38,382 nt of DNA from an uncultured Pelagibacteraceae bacterium (GCA_902630915.1 CACOWD010000006.1:1-38382), one strand, 5' to 3'. Positions 15,744-25,718 are shown, counted from the first letter of the stretch. Made by a program: numbers and translations. The notes: generated by a model from the letters alone, not told the origin.

Positions 15744-16705
15744 AAACTGCTTAATTTTTTTAGTTTTTGGATGTTGAAATTTTTTTTAAAAACTAAATTA
15801 AAGTCTTTAAAGATCGGATTTTTCAGACGTTTTTCAACTAAACTCCAAGTGTAAGGTAAATATTTAAGATAATCAGGTTTACCATCTCTTTTAGAAAGCC
15901 TTACAAATATACCTAAAATTTTTAAATTTCTTTGAACTGATAATATTTCAAAATCATTTTTTAAATTTTTGTAATTCTCTTTTTTGAATTTTGATTTTAG
16001 ATGGTAAAAATTCAATATTTTTTCTTGCAAGTTGGAAGGAAGTTTTATTCTTACATCATCAATTAATGAAGCTACATCATACAATGGATTCCCAATTATT
16101 GCATCCTGGCTATCTATTAAACCGAATTTATTTCCATTTACTATTATATTTGATGCATGAAAGTCTCTATGTACAAAAACATTATTTTTAAAATAAAGTT
16201 TTTTATATATTTTAGTTAATTGTTTTTTCATAATATTTTTAATTTTACGATGCTTCGAACTTTTAAGATAATACTTTAGATACCAATCAAAAAATAAATC
16301 AGATTCTTTATGAAGATTTTTAATTGAGTAATTTTGAAAAATAATTTTAAATTTATCCAAACGATAATTTCGCTTTAATTTTATATTTTGTAGTTTAATA
16401 ATAATCTTAACTAATTTTTTATAATCATTAAATTTGTTTTTTTTTTTGATTATTAAATCATAAAATGATTTTTCTCCCAAATCAGTTATCTCAATAATAT
16501 TATTATCATAGTGATTAGTTATTAATTTTGGCGCGTGAATCTTATATTTTGTTAAAATCTTGTTTACAGCAATATAAGTGATTAAATTTTTAAATTTTTC
16601 TTTTTTTGCTTGAACAATGATCGATGTACTTCGTCCTTTTTGTAATCTATAAAATTCTCTAAAGGATGCATCTCCTGAAATTTTTTTAAGCTTATAGTTC
16701 ATCAA
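15740..16705 (-). CDS. amgK: AmgK-like sugar kinase (aminoglycoside phosphotransferase fold)
   Basis: A 321-residue kinase with the APH/choline-kinase fold. HRDFHASNIIV is the catalytic loop and LIDSQDAIIGNPLYDVASL the metal-binding region. In AmgK the anomeric carbon of MurNAc or GlcNAc is phosphorylated. The order tsaE - kinase - nucleotidyltransferase is common in alphaproteobacteria and is the basis for the AmgK assignment. It overlaps tsaE by 14 bases from the first ATG; a second ATG three bases on is an equal alternative. The sequence is very rich in lysine and asparagine, as expected from the base composition. Substrate is inference. Confidence 0.75.
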   Translation of the reverse strand: MMNYKLKKISGDASFREFYRLQKGRSTSIIVQAKKEKFKNLITYIAVNKILTKYKIHAPKLITNHYDNNIIEITDLGEKSFYDLIIKKKNKFNDYKKLVKIIIKLQNIKLKRNYRLDKFKIIFQNYSIKNLHKESDLFFDWYLKYYLKSSKHRKIKNIMKKQLTKIYKKLYFKNNVFVHRDFHASNIIVNGNKFGLIDSQDAIIGNPLYDVASLIDDVRIKLPSNLQEKILNFYHLKSKFKKENYKNLKNDFEILSVQRNLKILGIFVRLSKRDGKPDYLKYLPYTWSLVEKRLKNPIFKDFNLVFKKNFNIQKLKKLSSL

Positions 16706-17141
16706 AAATTTTCCATTTACCAGATCCTATAAATTTTATTTCTCTCTCGTTCTCATTTTTAGCATATTCTATATGTATTTCTAACCTATCAGATAATGAA
16801 ATATCAATGAGTTGAGGCCATTCTATAATTTTAATTGTATCTTGCTTATCTAAAAAAATACCTAAATGTTTTAATTCTCTCTTATCTGTTATTCTGTAAA
16901 GATCGTAGTGCATAACCTTAATATTATTTAGATCATACTCATAAAGTAGATTAAAAGTAGGGCTTAATACCTCTGTTATCTTTACTCCATTTTTTTCTTG
17001 TAGGTAATTTATCAAAAATCTTGTAAAAGTAGTTTTTCCTACACCAATATCACCGGTTAAAAAGATACAATCTTTTTTAGTTAGTTGGTCTGCAACTTTT
17101 TTTGATAAAGAATTGAGATGTTCTAAAGATTTAACAATCAT
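16692..17141 (-). CDS. tsaE: tRNA threonylcarbamoyladenosine synthesis ATPase TsaE
   Basis: A 149-residue P-loop ATPase. Walker A is GDIGVGKTT (residues 30-38), and the conserved HYDLYRI and IIEWPQ segments follow. TsaE works with TsaB and TsaD to form t6A at position 37 of ANN-decoding tRNAs. Length is normal. The gene lies 10 bases behind ahcY and overlaps the kinase gene that follows, so it is part of the minus-strand run. Confidence 0.94.
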   Translation of the reverse strand: MIVKSLEHLNSLSKKVADQLTKKDCIFLTGDIGVGKTTFTRFLINYLQEKNGVKITEVLSPTFNLLYEYDLNNIKVMHYDLYRITDKRELKHLGIFLDKQDTIKIIEWPQLIDISLSDRLEIHIEYAKNENEREIKFIGSGKWKIFDEL

Positions 17142-17151
17142 TAGCTACTGT

Positions 17152-18441
17152 TTAGTAGCGATAAGTATCTGGTTTGAATGGTCCTGATGGTTTAACGCTA
17201 ATATAATCTGCTTGGTCTTTGGACATTTTCGTGAGCTTAGCTCCTACTTTTTCTAAATGTAGCATAGCAACTTTTTCATCCAAATGTTTCGGTAAAACAT
17301 AAACTTTATTTTCATATTTATCTGAATTATTCCAGAGTTCAATTTGCGCTATGACTTGATTTGTAAATGATGCGCTCATTACAAAACTTGGGTGACCTGT
17401 TGCGCATCCAAGATTAACGAGTCTCCCTTCTGCTAATAAAATGATTCTTTTTTTACTTGGTAGCTCTATTTCATGAACTTGAGGTTTTATTTCGTCCCAT
17501 TTATAGTTTTTCAAAGCTTCAACCTGGATTTCGTTATCAAAATGTCCAATATTACACAAGATAGCTCTATCTTTCATATTTCTCATATGATCTGCGGTTA
17601 CTATATCTTTATTTCCAGTAGCAGTTACCACAATATCGGCATCTATAATTGCATCTTCCATTAAAACTACTTCGTATCCTTCCATTGCTGCTTGAAGTGC
17701 GCAAATTGGATCTGTTTCTGTTACCATTACTCTAGCACCTGCTTGACGCAAAGAAGCTGCGCTGCCTTTGCCAACATCTCCAAAACCTGCAACAACTGCT
17801 ACTTTTCCGGACATCATTACATCTGTAGCTCTTTTAATTCCATCAACTAAACTTTCTCTACATCCATATAAATTATCAAATTTTGATTTTGTCACAGAGT
17901 CGTTTACATTGAATGCAGGTACCATTAACTGCTTATTAGCCTCCATTTTTTTTAACGCTAATACTCCAGTAGTAGTTTCTTCTGAAATACCTTTAACACC
18001 CTTTAAGATATCTTTATAATCTTTATGCATTAGACCTGTTAAATCTCCTCCGTCATCCAAAATCATGTTGGGTTTCCAATTTTTTTTTCCCTCTATTGTT
18101 TGTTTTACGCACCACCAGTACTCTTCCTCGGTTTCGCCTTTCCAAGCAAAAACTGGTATACCAGCTTTAGCAATTGCTGCCGCAGCATGATCTTGAGTAG
18201 AAAAAATGTTACAGGATGACCACCTTAACTCTGCTCCGAGATCAACAAGAGTTTCAATTAAAACTGCTGTTTGGATTGTCATATGTAAACAACCTAAAAT
18301 TTTTGCACCTTTTAAAGGTTTTTTTCCTTTGTACTCTTTTCTTAGTGCCATTAATCCTGGCATTTCTGACTCAGCAATAGAAATCTCTTTTCTTCCAAAG
18401 TCAGCTAAACTTATATCTTTAACTTTATAATCTTGATCCAT
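17152..18441 (-). CDS. ahcY: Adenosylhomocysteinase
   Basis: A 429-residue enzyme that splits S-adenosylhomocysteine into homocysteine and adenosine, recycling the product of methyl transfer. Conserved parts include [14 protein letters not shown], the NAD site [20 protein letters not shown] and the C-terminal PDTYRY. Many alphaproteobacterial forms are about 460 residues with a 35-40 residue insert; that insert is absent here. The 48-base gap before it holds no recognisable SAM or SAH riboswitch, although such switches are common near this gene in other bacteria. Confidence 0.97.
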   Translation of the reverse strand: MDQDYKVKDISLADFGRKEISIAESEMPGLMALRKEYKGKKPLKGAKILGCLHMTIQTAVLIETLVDLGAELRWSSCNIFSTQDHAAAAIAKAGIPVFAWKGETEEEYWWCVKQTIEGKKNWKPNMILDDGGDLTGLMHKDYKDILKGVKGISEETTTGVLALKKMEANKQLMVPAFNVNDSVTKSKFDNLYGCRESLVDGIKRATDVMMSGKVAVVAGFGDVGKGSAASLRQAGARVMVTETDPICALQAAMEGYEVVLMEDAIIDADIVVTATGNKDIVTADHMRNMKDRAILCNIGHFDNEIQVEALKNYKWDEIKPQVHEIELPSKKRIILLAEGRLVNLGCATGHPSFVMSASFTNQVIAQIELWNNSDKYENKVYVLPKHLDEKVAMLHLEKVGAKLTKMSKDQADYISVKPSGPFKPDTYRY

Positions 18442-18489
18442 TTTGAATTTGTTAATATCAACATAAGCTTATCTTATCAAGAAAGAACG

Positions 18490-20013
18490 CTAGGAAAATT
18501 TAGGAAGTAGCACTTCTACTTGAGCGCCTTTAGTATTTAGTCTATTTGACGCTGCTATGGTCCCCTTATGAAGTTCTACAATATTCTTAACGATATTAAG
18601 ACCTAAACCTGAGTGTTTTCCAAAGCTTTTTGGCCTATTGCTATAAAAACGTTTAAAGATTTTTTGTGGAGACGTTTCCGAAAACCCTGGTCCTTCGTCT
18701 TTTACCGTCATAACAATGTTTGTCGTTGTTTCCTCAATGCTTATTTCAATTTTTTGGTCATTTTGGCTAAACGAAATAGAATTATCTAATAGGTTTGCAA
18801 TGACTTGTTCTAATCTATTTTCAATTCCTAATATATATCTACCTTTTTTTGAACTTATTTTCTCTTTAATTTTTATTTCTATATTCTTATTTTGGTTACT
18901 TAGATCTTGTTTAAAATCATCCACAACATTATTTATAACTTCTATCAAATTAACCTTGCTCATTTTCTCTCTTGATAGAGAAGCTTCGTCTTTAAGCATT
19001 TGAGAATAATCAGTAATTAATCTTTCTATTCTTTCTACATCATGATTAATTATTTTTAGGAGTTTTTCACTTTCATCTTTCTCTGTTGTCTTATCTAATA
19101 GCTCAGATGCACTTTTTAAAGATGCTAATGGATTCCTTATTTCGTGTGCTAAGTCGTTTGAAAATGTTTCAGCTCTATTCGTTCTGTGTTGAAGATCTTT
19201 TGTCATCTCATCTATTGACATTGTTAACTTTCCAATTTCATCATCTCTTACAAATACTTTTTTTATATTTATATTTTCTGAAGATTTATGTTTTATTGAG
19301 TCGCTATATTTTACGAGTAGGCCAATTGGTTTGAGAATATATTTATTAAGAAACATTGAAAAAATCAAAATTACGAGAGCAACAGCAAAAACTGTTCTAA
19401 TAATAAAATCTTTTCTTTCTTTTACTGCATTTAATATATCATTTGCTTGCTCTGAAACTAAAATATAACCAATTTTTTCTTTCTCTAAATTTATTTCACT
19501 TAAAGTTTTGACATGAAAATCGTTTTTATTTACTACTGAGAGAGTTAGCGGCTCGTTTTCGTACTGTTCGTCTAATATTTTTTTTATATTATTAATATCT
19601 TTTTTATCTCTTACCATTAAGTCAGTATCAGTTTTGGTTTTCTGCCCATTTATACTTTCCTCAATTATTTCATCAGATTTTGAGAAAACACTTTGATCTA
19701 AATCCAAAATGTTTGTATCTCCAATAAGATTACCGGATAAATCATAAAATTGAACTCTGTCTAAGCTTTGAAATAAAAATCTTGTTGAAAGCAAAAAAGT
19801 TCTAATTCCTTCTGTGCTATAATTTACATTTAGCCTCTTTAGATGATCAATTGTATTGCTTATTATAATTTTATGATTTTCTGACCTTTTTTTTATTAAG
19901 TTTGGTTGGATGGCTTTTAAATAAAATATAGTAAATAAGCCTAGTATAGAAAAAGTAGTTAAATTAAATAGTAAGAATTTTTTTAATATTGAAGCTGTTT
20001 TTTTTTGTTTCAT
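18490..20013 (-). CDS. chvG: Sensor histidine kinase, ChvG-like
   Basis: A 507-residue inner-membrane kinase. Transmembrane helix 1 is about residues 13-33, a periplasmic sensor domain follows to about 200, helix 2 is about 203-223, then a HAMP linker, a HisKA domain with the phosphorylated His290 in LAHEIRNP, and a C-terminal ATPase domain with N box, DEGPGF and SGLGLNIV. ChvG/ExoS responds to acid and envelope conditions and phosphorylates ChvI. Assignment over EnvZ rests on length, the large periplasmic domain and the paired regulator. The start overlaps the regulator stop by one base. Confidence 0.8.
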   Translation of the reverse strand: MKQKKTASILKKFLLFNLTTFSILGLFTIFYLKAIQPNLIKKRSENHKIIISNTIDHLKRLNVNYSTEGIRTFLLSTRFLFQSLDRVQFYDLSGNLIGDTNILDLDQSVFSKSDEIIEESINGQKTKTDTDLMVRDKKDINNIKKILDEQYENEPLTLSVVNKNDFHVKTLSEINLEKEKIGYILVSEQANDILNAVKERKDFIIRTVFAVALVILIFSMFLNKYILKPIGLLVKYSDSIKHKSSENINIKKVFVRDDEIGKLTMSIDEMTKDLQHRTNRAETFSNDLAHEIRNPLASLKSASELLDKTTEKDESEKLLKIINHDVERIERLITDYSQMLKDEASLSREKMSKVNLIEVINNVVDDFKQDLSNQNKNIEIKIKEKISSKKGRYILGIENRLEQVIANLLDNSISFSQNDQKIEISIEETTTNIVMTVKDEGPGFSETSPQKIFKRFYSNRPKSFGKHSGLGLNIVKNIVELHKGTIAASNRLNTKGAQVEVLLPKFS

Positions 20014-20711
20014 TAACTAACATTCCATCTATACCCGCTTCCATACCTAGTTTCAATTGCTGAGAATTTTTCATCTACTTTTTTAAACTTTTTTCTAATT
20101 CTTTTTACATGACTGTCAATTGTCCTGTCCTCAATTTCTGTATTTTCCTTATAAGCTATATCCATAAGATGCGCTCTTTCCTTGATAACTCCTGGTCTTT
20201 TTGCTAATTCCTTTACTATCAAAAATTCTGTAGTCGTTAACTTATCTGGCAAAGATTTTCCATTCCATTCACACTCAAGTTGAGCTGGATCTAACTTCAG
20301 TTTTCCATGTGAGATGATATTTTTTGTATCATCAATTACGTTTGTTTTTTTCCTTAATTGAACTCTAATTCTTTCAATCAAAACTTTTGTTGAAAAACCT
20401 CCAGATTTTTTTACAAAGTCATCAGCACCTAATTTTAATCCTAATAATTCATCTACTTCCTCGTCCTTGGAGGTTAAAAATATTATTGGAATAGACATTT
20501 TCTTTTTTAATTTTTTTAAGAGCTCTTCTCCATCCATTCTTGGCATTTTGATATCTAGCACTGCTAAATCAGGCGGGTTTCTGGTAAGACCAATTAAAGC
20601 AGATTCTCCGTCGATATAAGTCTGAACTTTGAAACCTTCCCTCTCTAAGGCCATACTTATTCCAGTAAGTATATTTCTGTCGTCGTCAACTAAAGCAATT
20701 GTTTGTGCCAT
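20013..20711 (-). CDS. chvI: OmpR-family response regulator, ChvI-like
   Basis: A 232-residue regulator: receiver domain with acidic pocket VDDDR and phospho-acceptor Asp53 (LDIKMPRMDG), switch Thr in FLTSKD, and Lys in DDFVKK; a winged-helix DNA-binding domain follows (about 130-230) with RTIDSHVKRIRKKF. ChvI-type regulators control envelope, exopolysaccharide and central-carbon genes in alphaproteobacteria. It is transcribed just before its kinase, 38 bases behind polA. The name is by similarity; an OmpR label would be defensible. Confidence 0.82.
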   Translation of the reverse strand: MAQTIALVDDDRNILTGISMALEREGFKVQTYIDGESALIGLTRNPPDLAVLDIKMPRMDGEELLKKLKKKMSIPIIFLTSKDEEVDELLGLKLGADDFVKKSGGFSTKVLIERIRVQLRKKTNVIDDTKNIISHGKLKLDPAQLECEWNGKSLPDKLTTTEFLIVKELAKRPGVIKERAHLMDIAYKENTEIEDRTIDSHVKRIRKKFKKVDEKFSAIETRYGSGYRWNVS

Positions 20712-20749
20712 GATTTTATTTTCATGATATTAATGTCAAAATTTAGGCG

Positions 20750-23515
20750 TCAATGAGCCTCTCCCCAGTTATTTCCTGAGCAAATATTTACCTCTAAAGG
20801 AATTGAAAACATGTGATGTTCTGAGCTTGAGACAGATACCATAGCCTCTTTGATAATTTTTTTAACACTATTTTCATCAACTTTTAAGCACTCAAAAATT
20901 AATTCATCGTGAATTTGAAGCAACATCTTTGCCTGTTTTTTTTTTTCTAAAGCATTATCAATTTTTATCATTGCCAACCTGATTATATCAGCAGCAGATC
21001 CTTGTATTGGTGCGTTGATAGCTGCTCTCTCTTGAAAACTTCTAACACTAAAATTTTTATCATTTATACCTCTCAAATGTATTCTTCTTCCAAAAATATT
21101 AGTAACAAAACCTTGTTTTCTACAGTTTTTAACAGTTGTTTGCATATAATCTTTTATCTCAGGAAATTTTTTAAAATATGAATTAATAAATTCTTGAGCA
21201 TCATCATTGGAAACTGATATTTGTTTTGCTAGTCCATATTGTGTAATACCGTAAATTATCCCAAAATTAATTGCTTTTGCTTTTCTTCTTTGATCTTCAG
21301 AAACTTTATTTATTGATATATCAAAAACTTGGCTAGCAGTTAGACTATGAATATCTTGATTATTTTTAAAAGCTTTTTTTAACTCTTTTACATCTGCTAT
21401 ATCTGCAAGAATTCTCATTTCTATTTGATTATAATCTGCTGAGATGAGGATACTATTCTTCTCAGCAATAAATGCTTTTCTTATTTCTTTTCCATCGAGT
21501 GATTTTATTGGGATGTTTTGTAGATTCGGGTCACTAGACGCCAACCTACCGGTATTTGTCGCTGCCAAAAGAAATGAAGTATGAACTCTTTTAGTTTTTT
21601 TACTTATATGATCTTGAAGTGCATCTGTATAAGTGCTTTTTAATTTAGAAACTTGCCTCCACTCTAGAACTAAATTAGGAAACTTATGACCGGAATTAGC
21701 TAGGTCTTCCAATATTTTTGCATTTGTAGCCAAACTGCCTTTTTTGGTTTTCTTTAATTTAGCGATTTTTAGATCATTATAAATTATTTCACCTAGTTGT
21801 TTTGTAGAACCAATATTAAATTCTTTTCCAGAAATTTTATATATTTCTTTTTCTATTTTTATCAATCTATCTTGAAATTTTTTTGATAATATCTTCAAAT
21901 AATCATCATTAACTTTAATACCATTAGTTTCTAATTTTGATAAAATTTTGATCATGGGTTTTTCAAAAATTTCATAAATCTTATTTAGTTTCTGATTGTC
22001 AACTCTTTTAGAAAGAATTTTATACAGTCTCAAAGTTACATCTGCATCCTCTGCAGCATAAGCTGTCGCTTTGTCCAAATCAACTTCAGAGAATTTTAAT
22101 TGTTTTTTTCCTGAGCCTACCAATTCTTTATAAGTGATTGTTTTATGCCCAAGGTGTAATTCGGCCAATGTATCCATGTTATGCCGATTGTTTCCTGCGT
22201 CTAGTGTGTATGAGAGTAGCATTGTGTCTTCAATAGACTCTAATTCAACTCCATATCTTTTTAAAATAATATAATCGTACTTTATGTTTTGACCGACTTT
22301 TTTAATACTTGGATCTTCAAAAATTTTTTTCAACTTTGTGAGGACTTTATCCAATTTTAAGCTTACTGTGTTTTTATGTGCTACAGGTATATAAAAAGAA
22401 GAATTTTGATCATAACTTAGGGATATACCAACTATTTCTGCGTCTTGTGGATTTAAAGAGGACGTCTCAGTGTCAACTGATATAATACTCTTTTCATTCA
22501 AAACATTTATCAACTTATCTAAATCTTTTTCCTCAATAATCTTTTTATATTTTTTGGTGTCAATTTTTGAGGAATTATTAAATTTTGTATCAATTTTTGA
22601 AATTTTTTTGCCCGGTTCTCCATAAAAACTAATTGCCTGGCTTAGCAACCTATTAAATTCCATGTCTCTCAAAAAAGTATAAAGTTTGTCTTTATTAATT
22701 TCTTTAATTGAAAACTCTGCTGGATTATTTTTTATAGGCACATCATCCTTTAAAGTAACTAATTTCTTGCTTAAATATGCTTTGTCTTTATTTGCTATTA
22801 AAGTTTCTCTTCTTTTTTTTTGAGTTATTTCTGAGGCTTTACTAATTAAGTTATCTAAATTTTTATATTTATTAATCAGTTCTGAGGCTGTTTTAATACC
22901 TATCCCAGGTACTCCAGGTATATTATCAGATGAGTCTCCTGCTAATGACTGAACATCTATCACTTGTTCTGGCTTCACGCCAAATTTTTCTACAACTTCT
23001 TTTTCTCCAATTATTTTGCTTTTCATTGGATCGAACATTCTAACTCTGTTTGAAACTAATTGCATTAAATCCTTGTCAGAAGATATGACTGTAACTTTTG
23101 CGCCAATTTCAGTAATTTTTTTTGAATAAGTTGCTATTAAATCATCTGCTTCATAATTCAAAAGTTCTATCGACGGCAAATTGAAAGCCTCTACAGATTT
23201 TCTTATGTATTCGAATTGTGGAGCAAGATCTTCTGGTGCTTCATCTCGATTAGCTTTGTACTCACTATAAATTTCATTTCTAAAATTTTTTCTTGCCGAG
23301 TCAAATATTACTGCAAAATGAGTGGGCTTATTTTTAGAGTCATCTGATCTTACATCTTCTAACAATTTAAATAGCATTGAGCAAAAACCACTAACTGCAC
23401 CTGTTGGAAGACCATCGCTTTTTCTAGACAACGGAGGTAGTGCATAATACGCTCTAAAAATATATCCTGAACCATCAACTAAATAAAAATGATCTGTTTT
23501 TTTTATTGAACTCAT
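20750..23515 (-). CDS. polA: DNA polymerase I
   Basis: A 921-residue repair and Okazaki-fragment polymerase of full length. The 5'-3' exonuclease domain is at about 1-290. The proofreading domain is intact: SVDTETSSL (exo I), QNIKYDYI (exo II) and YAAEDAD (exo III) keep the metal-binding acids, which are lost in several other lineages. The polymerase domain has SADYNQIEMRI (motif A), RRKAKAINFGIIYG (motif B) and QIHDELIFE (motif C). The start is divergent from an ABC transporter gene with a 42-base gap. It opens the minus-strand run that continues to murU. Confidence 0.97.
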   Translation of the reverse strand: MSSIKKTDHFYLVDGSGYIFRAYYALPPLSRKSDGLPTGAVSGFCSMLFKLLEDVRSDDSKNKPTHFAVIFDSARKNFRNEIYSEYKANRDEAPEDLAPQFEYIRKSVEAFNLPSIELLNYEADDLIATYSKKITEIGAKVTVISSDKDLMQLVSNRVRMFDPMKSKIIGEKEVVEKFGVKPEQVIDVQSLAGDSSDNIPGVPGIGIKTASELINKYKNLDNLISKASEITQKKRRETLIANKDKAYLSKKLVTLKDDVPIKNNPAEFSIKEINKDKLYTFLRDMEFNRLLSQAISFYGEPGKKISKIDTKFNNSSKIDTKKYKKIIEEKDLDKLINVLNEKSIISVDTETSSLNPQDAEIVGISLSYDQNSSFYIPVAHKNTVSLKLDKVLTKLKKIFEDPSIKKVGQNIKYDYIILKRYGVELESIEDTMLLSYTLDAGNNRHNMDTLAELHLGHKTITYKELVGSGKKQLKFSEVDLDKATAYAAEDADVTLRLYKILSKRVDNQKLNKIYEIFEKPMIKILSKLETNGIKVNDDYLKILSKKFQDRLIKIEKEIYKISGKEFNIGSTKQLGEIIYNDLKIAKLKKTKKGSLATNAKILEDLANSGHKFPNLVLEWRQVSKLKSTYTDALQDHISKKTKRVHTSFLLAATNTGRLASSDPNLQNIPIKSLDGKEIRKAFIAEKNSILISADYNQIEMRILADIADVKELKKAFKNNQDIHSLTASQVFDISINKVSEDQRRKAKAINFGIIYGITQYGLAKQISVSNDDAQEFINSYFKKFPEIKDYMQTTVKNCRKQGFVTNIFGRRIHLRGINDKNFSVRSFQERAAINAPIQGSAADIIRLAMIKIDNALEKKKQAKMLLQIHDELIFECLKVDENSVKKIIKEAMVSVSSSEHHMFSIPLEVNICSGNNWGEAH

Positions 23516-23557
23516 ATATACATATTACATTGAATTTTAATCTATTAATAAAAAAGT

Positions 23558-24487
23558 ATGAATAAATTTGCCCTAACTGTTGAAAATCTAACAAAGATTT
23601 ACTCTAACTCTAAAAATAAAAAACAAAACAGAGCCTTAAATGAATTAAATTTCGAAGTTAAACAAGGTGAGGTGTTTGGTTTACTTGGTCCAAATGGTGC
23701 TGGCAAAACAACATTTTTAAGTATCTTAGGAGGAACAGTTGTAAAAACAAGCGGTAAAGTAAATGTATGGGGCTTTGATCTAGACCAAAACCCTCGTCAA
23801 GCTAGAGCTTCCTTAGGGATAGTTCCTCAAGAAGTTAATTTAGACGCTTTTTTTAGTCCTAAGAAACTTTTAGAACTCCAAGCAGGATTATACGGTATTA
23901 CAAAAAATGATAGAATAACTGATCTTGTTTTGAAGATGGTAGCCTTAGAAGACAAAGCAGAGGCTTATTCAAGAAGTTTATCTGGAGGGATGAAAAGACG
24001 CCTGCTAATTGCTAAAGCAATGGTTCATCAACCGCCAATTTTGATTTTAGATGAACCAACTGCTGGAGTTGATGTAGAATTAAGAAATAATCTGTGGAAA
24101 AATGTAAAAGAACTTAATAAGGAAGGAGTTACAATAATTTTAACAACACATTATCTTATTGAGGCTCAAGAAATGTGCGACCGGATTGCTATTATAAATA
24201 AAGGAAATTTAGTTGCATTAGATACAACGAAAAAGTTACTTGAGCGTATACAAACAAAAAAAATTAATTTTAAAATAAAAGATGTCGATTTAAATAAGAA
24301 TTTATTTATGAAAAATATAAATTTCTTAATAAAATCAAAGAATTCTATTTCTGTGACTTATGAGAAAAATTTGTTAGATTTTGGGGAAATTGTGAATTAT
24401 TTGAACAAAAATAATATAAAAATTGAGGATATTTCAACAGAGGACGGTGACTTAGAAGACGTTTTTGTTCAATTAACAAAACACTAG
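23558..24487 (+). CDS. ABC-2 type transporter ATP-binding protein (YadG-like)
   Basis: A 309-residue cytoplasmic ATPase. Walker A is GPNGAGKTT, the Q loop VPQEV, the signature LSGGMKRR, Walker B ILILDEPT and the switch histidine in TTHYL. The extra C-terminal 70 residues end DLEDVFVQLTKH, as in DrrA/YadG-type exporters of lipids, drugs or polysaccharides. Such ATPases need an ABC-2 permease, normally the next gene, but here BioY follows after 31 bases. The ATPase is not of the ECF type that energises BioY, so the permease partner must lie elsewhere. No Shine-Dalgarno sequence is visible. Confidence 0.88.
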   Translation: MNKFALTVENLTKIYSNSKNKKQNRALNELNFEVKQGEVFGLLGPNGAGKTTFLSILGGTVVKTSGKVNVWGFDLDQNPRQARASLGIVPQEVNLDAFFSPKKLLELQAGLYGITKNDRITDLVLKMVALEDKAEAYSRSLSGGMKRRLLIAKAMVHQPPILILDEPTAGVDVELRNNLWKNVKELNKEGVTIILTTHYLIEAQEMCDRIAIINKGNLVALDTTKKLLERIQTKKINFKIKDVDLNKNLFMKNINFLIKSKNSISVTYEKNLLDFGEIVNYLNKNNIKIEDISTEDGDLEDVFVQLTKH

Positions 24488-24518
24488 ATTTTAACAAAAA
24501 AAAAGCTAAATTATCTTT

Positions 24519-25070
24519 ATGGAATTTGTAAAAAGTTTTAGTTACATAAAATTAGTCAAATATATTTTTATTGCATTGTTGGGTTCGGTCTTATTAGCAA
24601 TTTCCTCTAAAATTAAAATACCTTTTTACCCAGTGCCTATGACAATGCAAACTTTTGTTGTGCTATTTATTGGAATAGCATTCGGTTGGAAACTCGGTAT
24701 AGCTACAATATCTTTATACTTATTTGAAGGAATTATGGGTTTACCTGTTTTTTCAGGAACGCCAGAAAAAGGGGTGGGAATGGTTTATTTTACTGGACCA
24801 ACTATGGGCTATTTAATTGGATTTATTATAACGGTATACTTTGCTGGTAAATTTGTGTTTGACGATAACTTGGTAAAAAATTTTTTAAAATTGACATTTG
24901 CAGTAAGTTTTATTTATGTTTTTGGAATACTTTGGCTGGGAAGTTTAATTGGTTGGGAAAAACCAATATTTAAATTAGGGGCTCAGCCATTTTTAATGGC
25001 AGAGTTATTTAAAATTTTAATTGCCACATTAACAATAAATCATATAAAAAAACTTAGAAAATTAATTTAG
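24519..25070 (+). CDS. bioY: Biotin transporter BioY
   Basis: A 183-residue membrane protein with about six helices. IPFYPVPMTMQTFVVL, then a GLPVFSGTPEKG-containing loop and YFTGPTMGYLIGFI are the hallmark BioY elements that bind biotin. BioY is the substrate-binding S unit of ECF transporters and can also work alone in some proteobacteria. No bioM/bioN genes are in the window, so a solitary BioY is likely. It suggests biotin uptake from seawater. The gene ends 2 bases before the convergent regA. Confidence 0.92.
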   Translation: MEFVKSFSYIKLVKYIFIALLGSVLLAISSKIKIPFYPVPMTMQTFVVLFIGIAFGWKLGIATISLYLFEGIMGLPVFSGTPEKGVGMVYFTGPTMGYLIGFIITVYFAGKFVFDDNLVKNFLKLTFAVSFIYVFGILWLGSLIGWEKPIFKLGAQPFLMAELFKILIATLTINHIKKLRKLI

Positions 25071-25072
25071 TA

Positions 25073-25645
25073 TTATCTTGGGGACCTTTTAGAGAGAATT
25101 CTTTGTAAAGTTCTTCTGTGCATTTTTAATCTTCTGGCTGTCTCTGAAACATTTCTGTTGCAAAGTTCAAATACTCGATGAATATGTTCCCATTTTACCC
25201 TATCAGCTGACATTGGATTTTCAGGTGGTTTAGCTTTAGACTCGGGAGATGCTAATAAAGCAGCCTCAACATCGTCAGCATCTACTGGTTTAGCAATATA
25301 ATCTATCGCTCCAACTTTAACCGCTGCTACAGCTGTAGGTAGATTCCCGTATCCAGTTAACATTACTATTCGGCTATCATTTTTATTCTTAGATAGTTCC
25401 TTGACTACATCTAATCCGTTGCCGTCCTCTAACCTTAAATCAACTACTGCAAAGGCTGTAGGGGCTGTCTTAGCGATATTTAGGCCCTCAGCAACTGATT
25501 TAGCCTCTTTAACTTGAAATCCTTTCTTCTCCATCGCTCGAGCTAAACGGCCTCTTAAAGGGTCGTCATCATCAACAATAAGCAGGGATTTATCAGCAAA
25601 GTCCGCTAATTTAAGCTGTTCGGGTACGTTTTTATATGCTCTCAT
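25073..25645 (-). CDS. regA: Redox response regulator RegA (PrrA/ActR)
   Basis: A 190-residue regulator. The frame stays open a further 67 codons upstream, but ATG at 25645 (MRAYKN) gives the family length (about 185) and avoids an implausible Phe/Leu/Lys-rich extension covering the intergenic hairpin. The receiver holds VDDDDPLRGR, phospho-acceptor Asp69 in VVDLRLEDGNG and the switch MLTGYG. The Fis-type helix-turn-helix NVSETARRLKMHRRTLQRIL is nearly invariant in RegA proteins. RegA controls respiration and energy genes in response to redox state. Its kinase gene regB is about 3.3 kb away, separated by the polyamine operon. Confidence 0.93.
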   Translation of the reverse strand: MRAYKNVPEQLKLADFADKSLLIVDDDDPLRGRLARAMEKKGFQVKEAKSVAEGLNIAKTAPTAFAVVDLRLEDGNGLDVVKELSKNKNDSRIVMLTGYGNLPTAVAAVKVGAIDYIAKPVDADDVEAALLASPESKAKPPENPMSADRVKWEHIHRVFELCNRNVSETARRLKMHRRTLQRILSKRSPR

Positions 25646-25666
25646 ATTAAGTAGATATAGGTACTG

Positions 25667-25696
25667 TTGACAATATTTCAACACAACAAATATGTC
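25667..25696 (+). promoter_or_regulatory. Possible promoter of the polyamine operon
   Basis: An exact TTGACA (25667-25672) is followed after 18 bases by TATGTC (25691-25696), which matches the -10 consensus only in part. Transcription would begin near 25703, giving a leader of about 105 bases that includes the inverted repeat at 25719-25757. Confidence 0.35.
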
Positions 25697-25718
25697 CTTT
25701 TTTTTCTTTACATAAAGT

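Noticed and set aside
18442..18489. SAM or SAH riboswitch before ahcY
   Set aside because: Only 48 bases are available and no conserved core or stable stems are visible.
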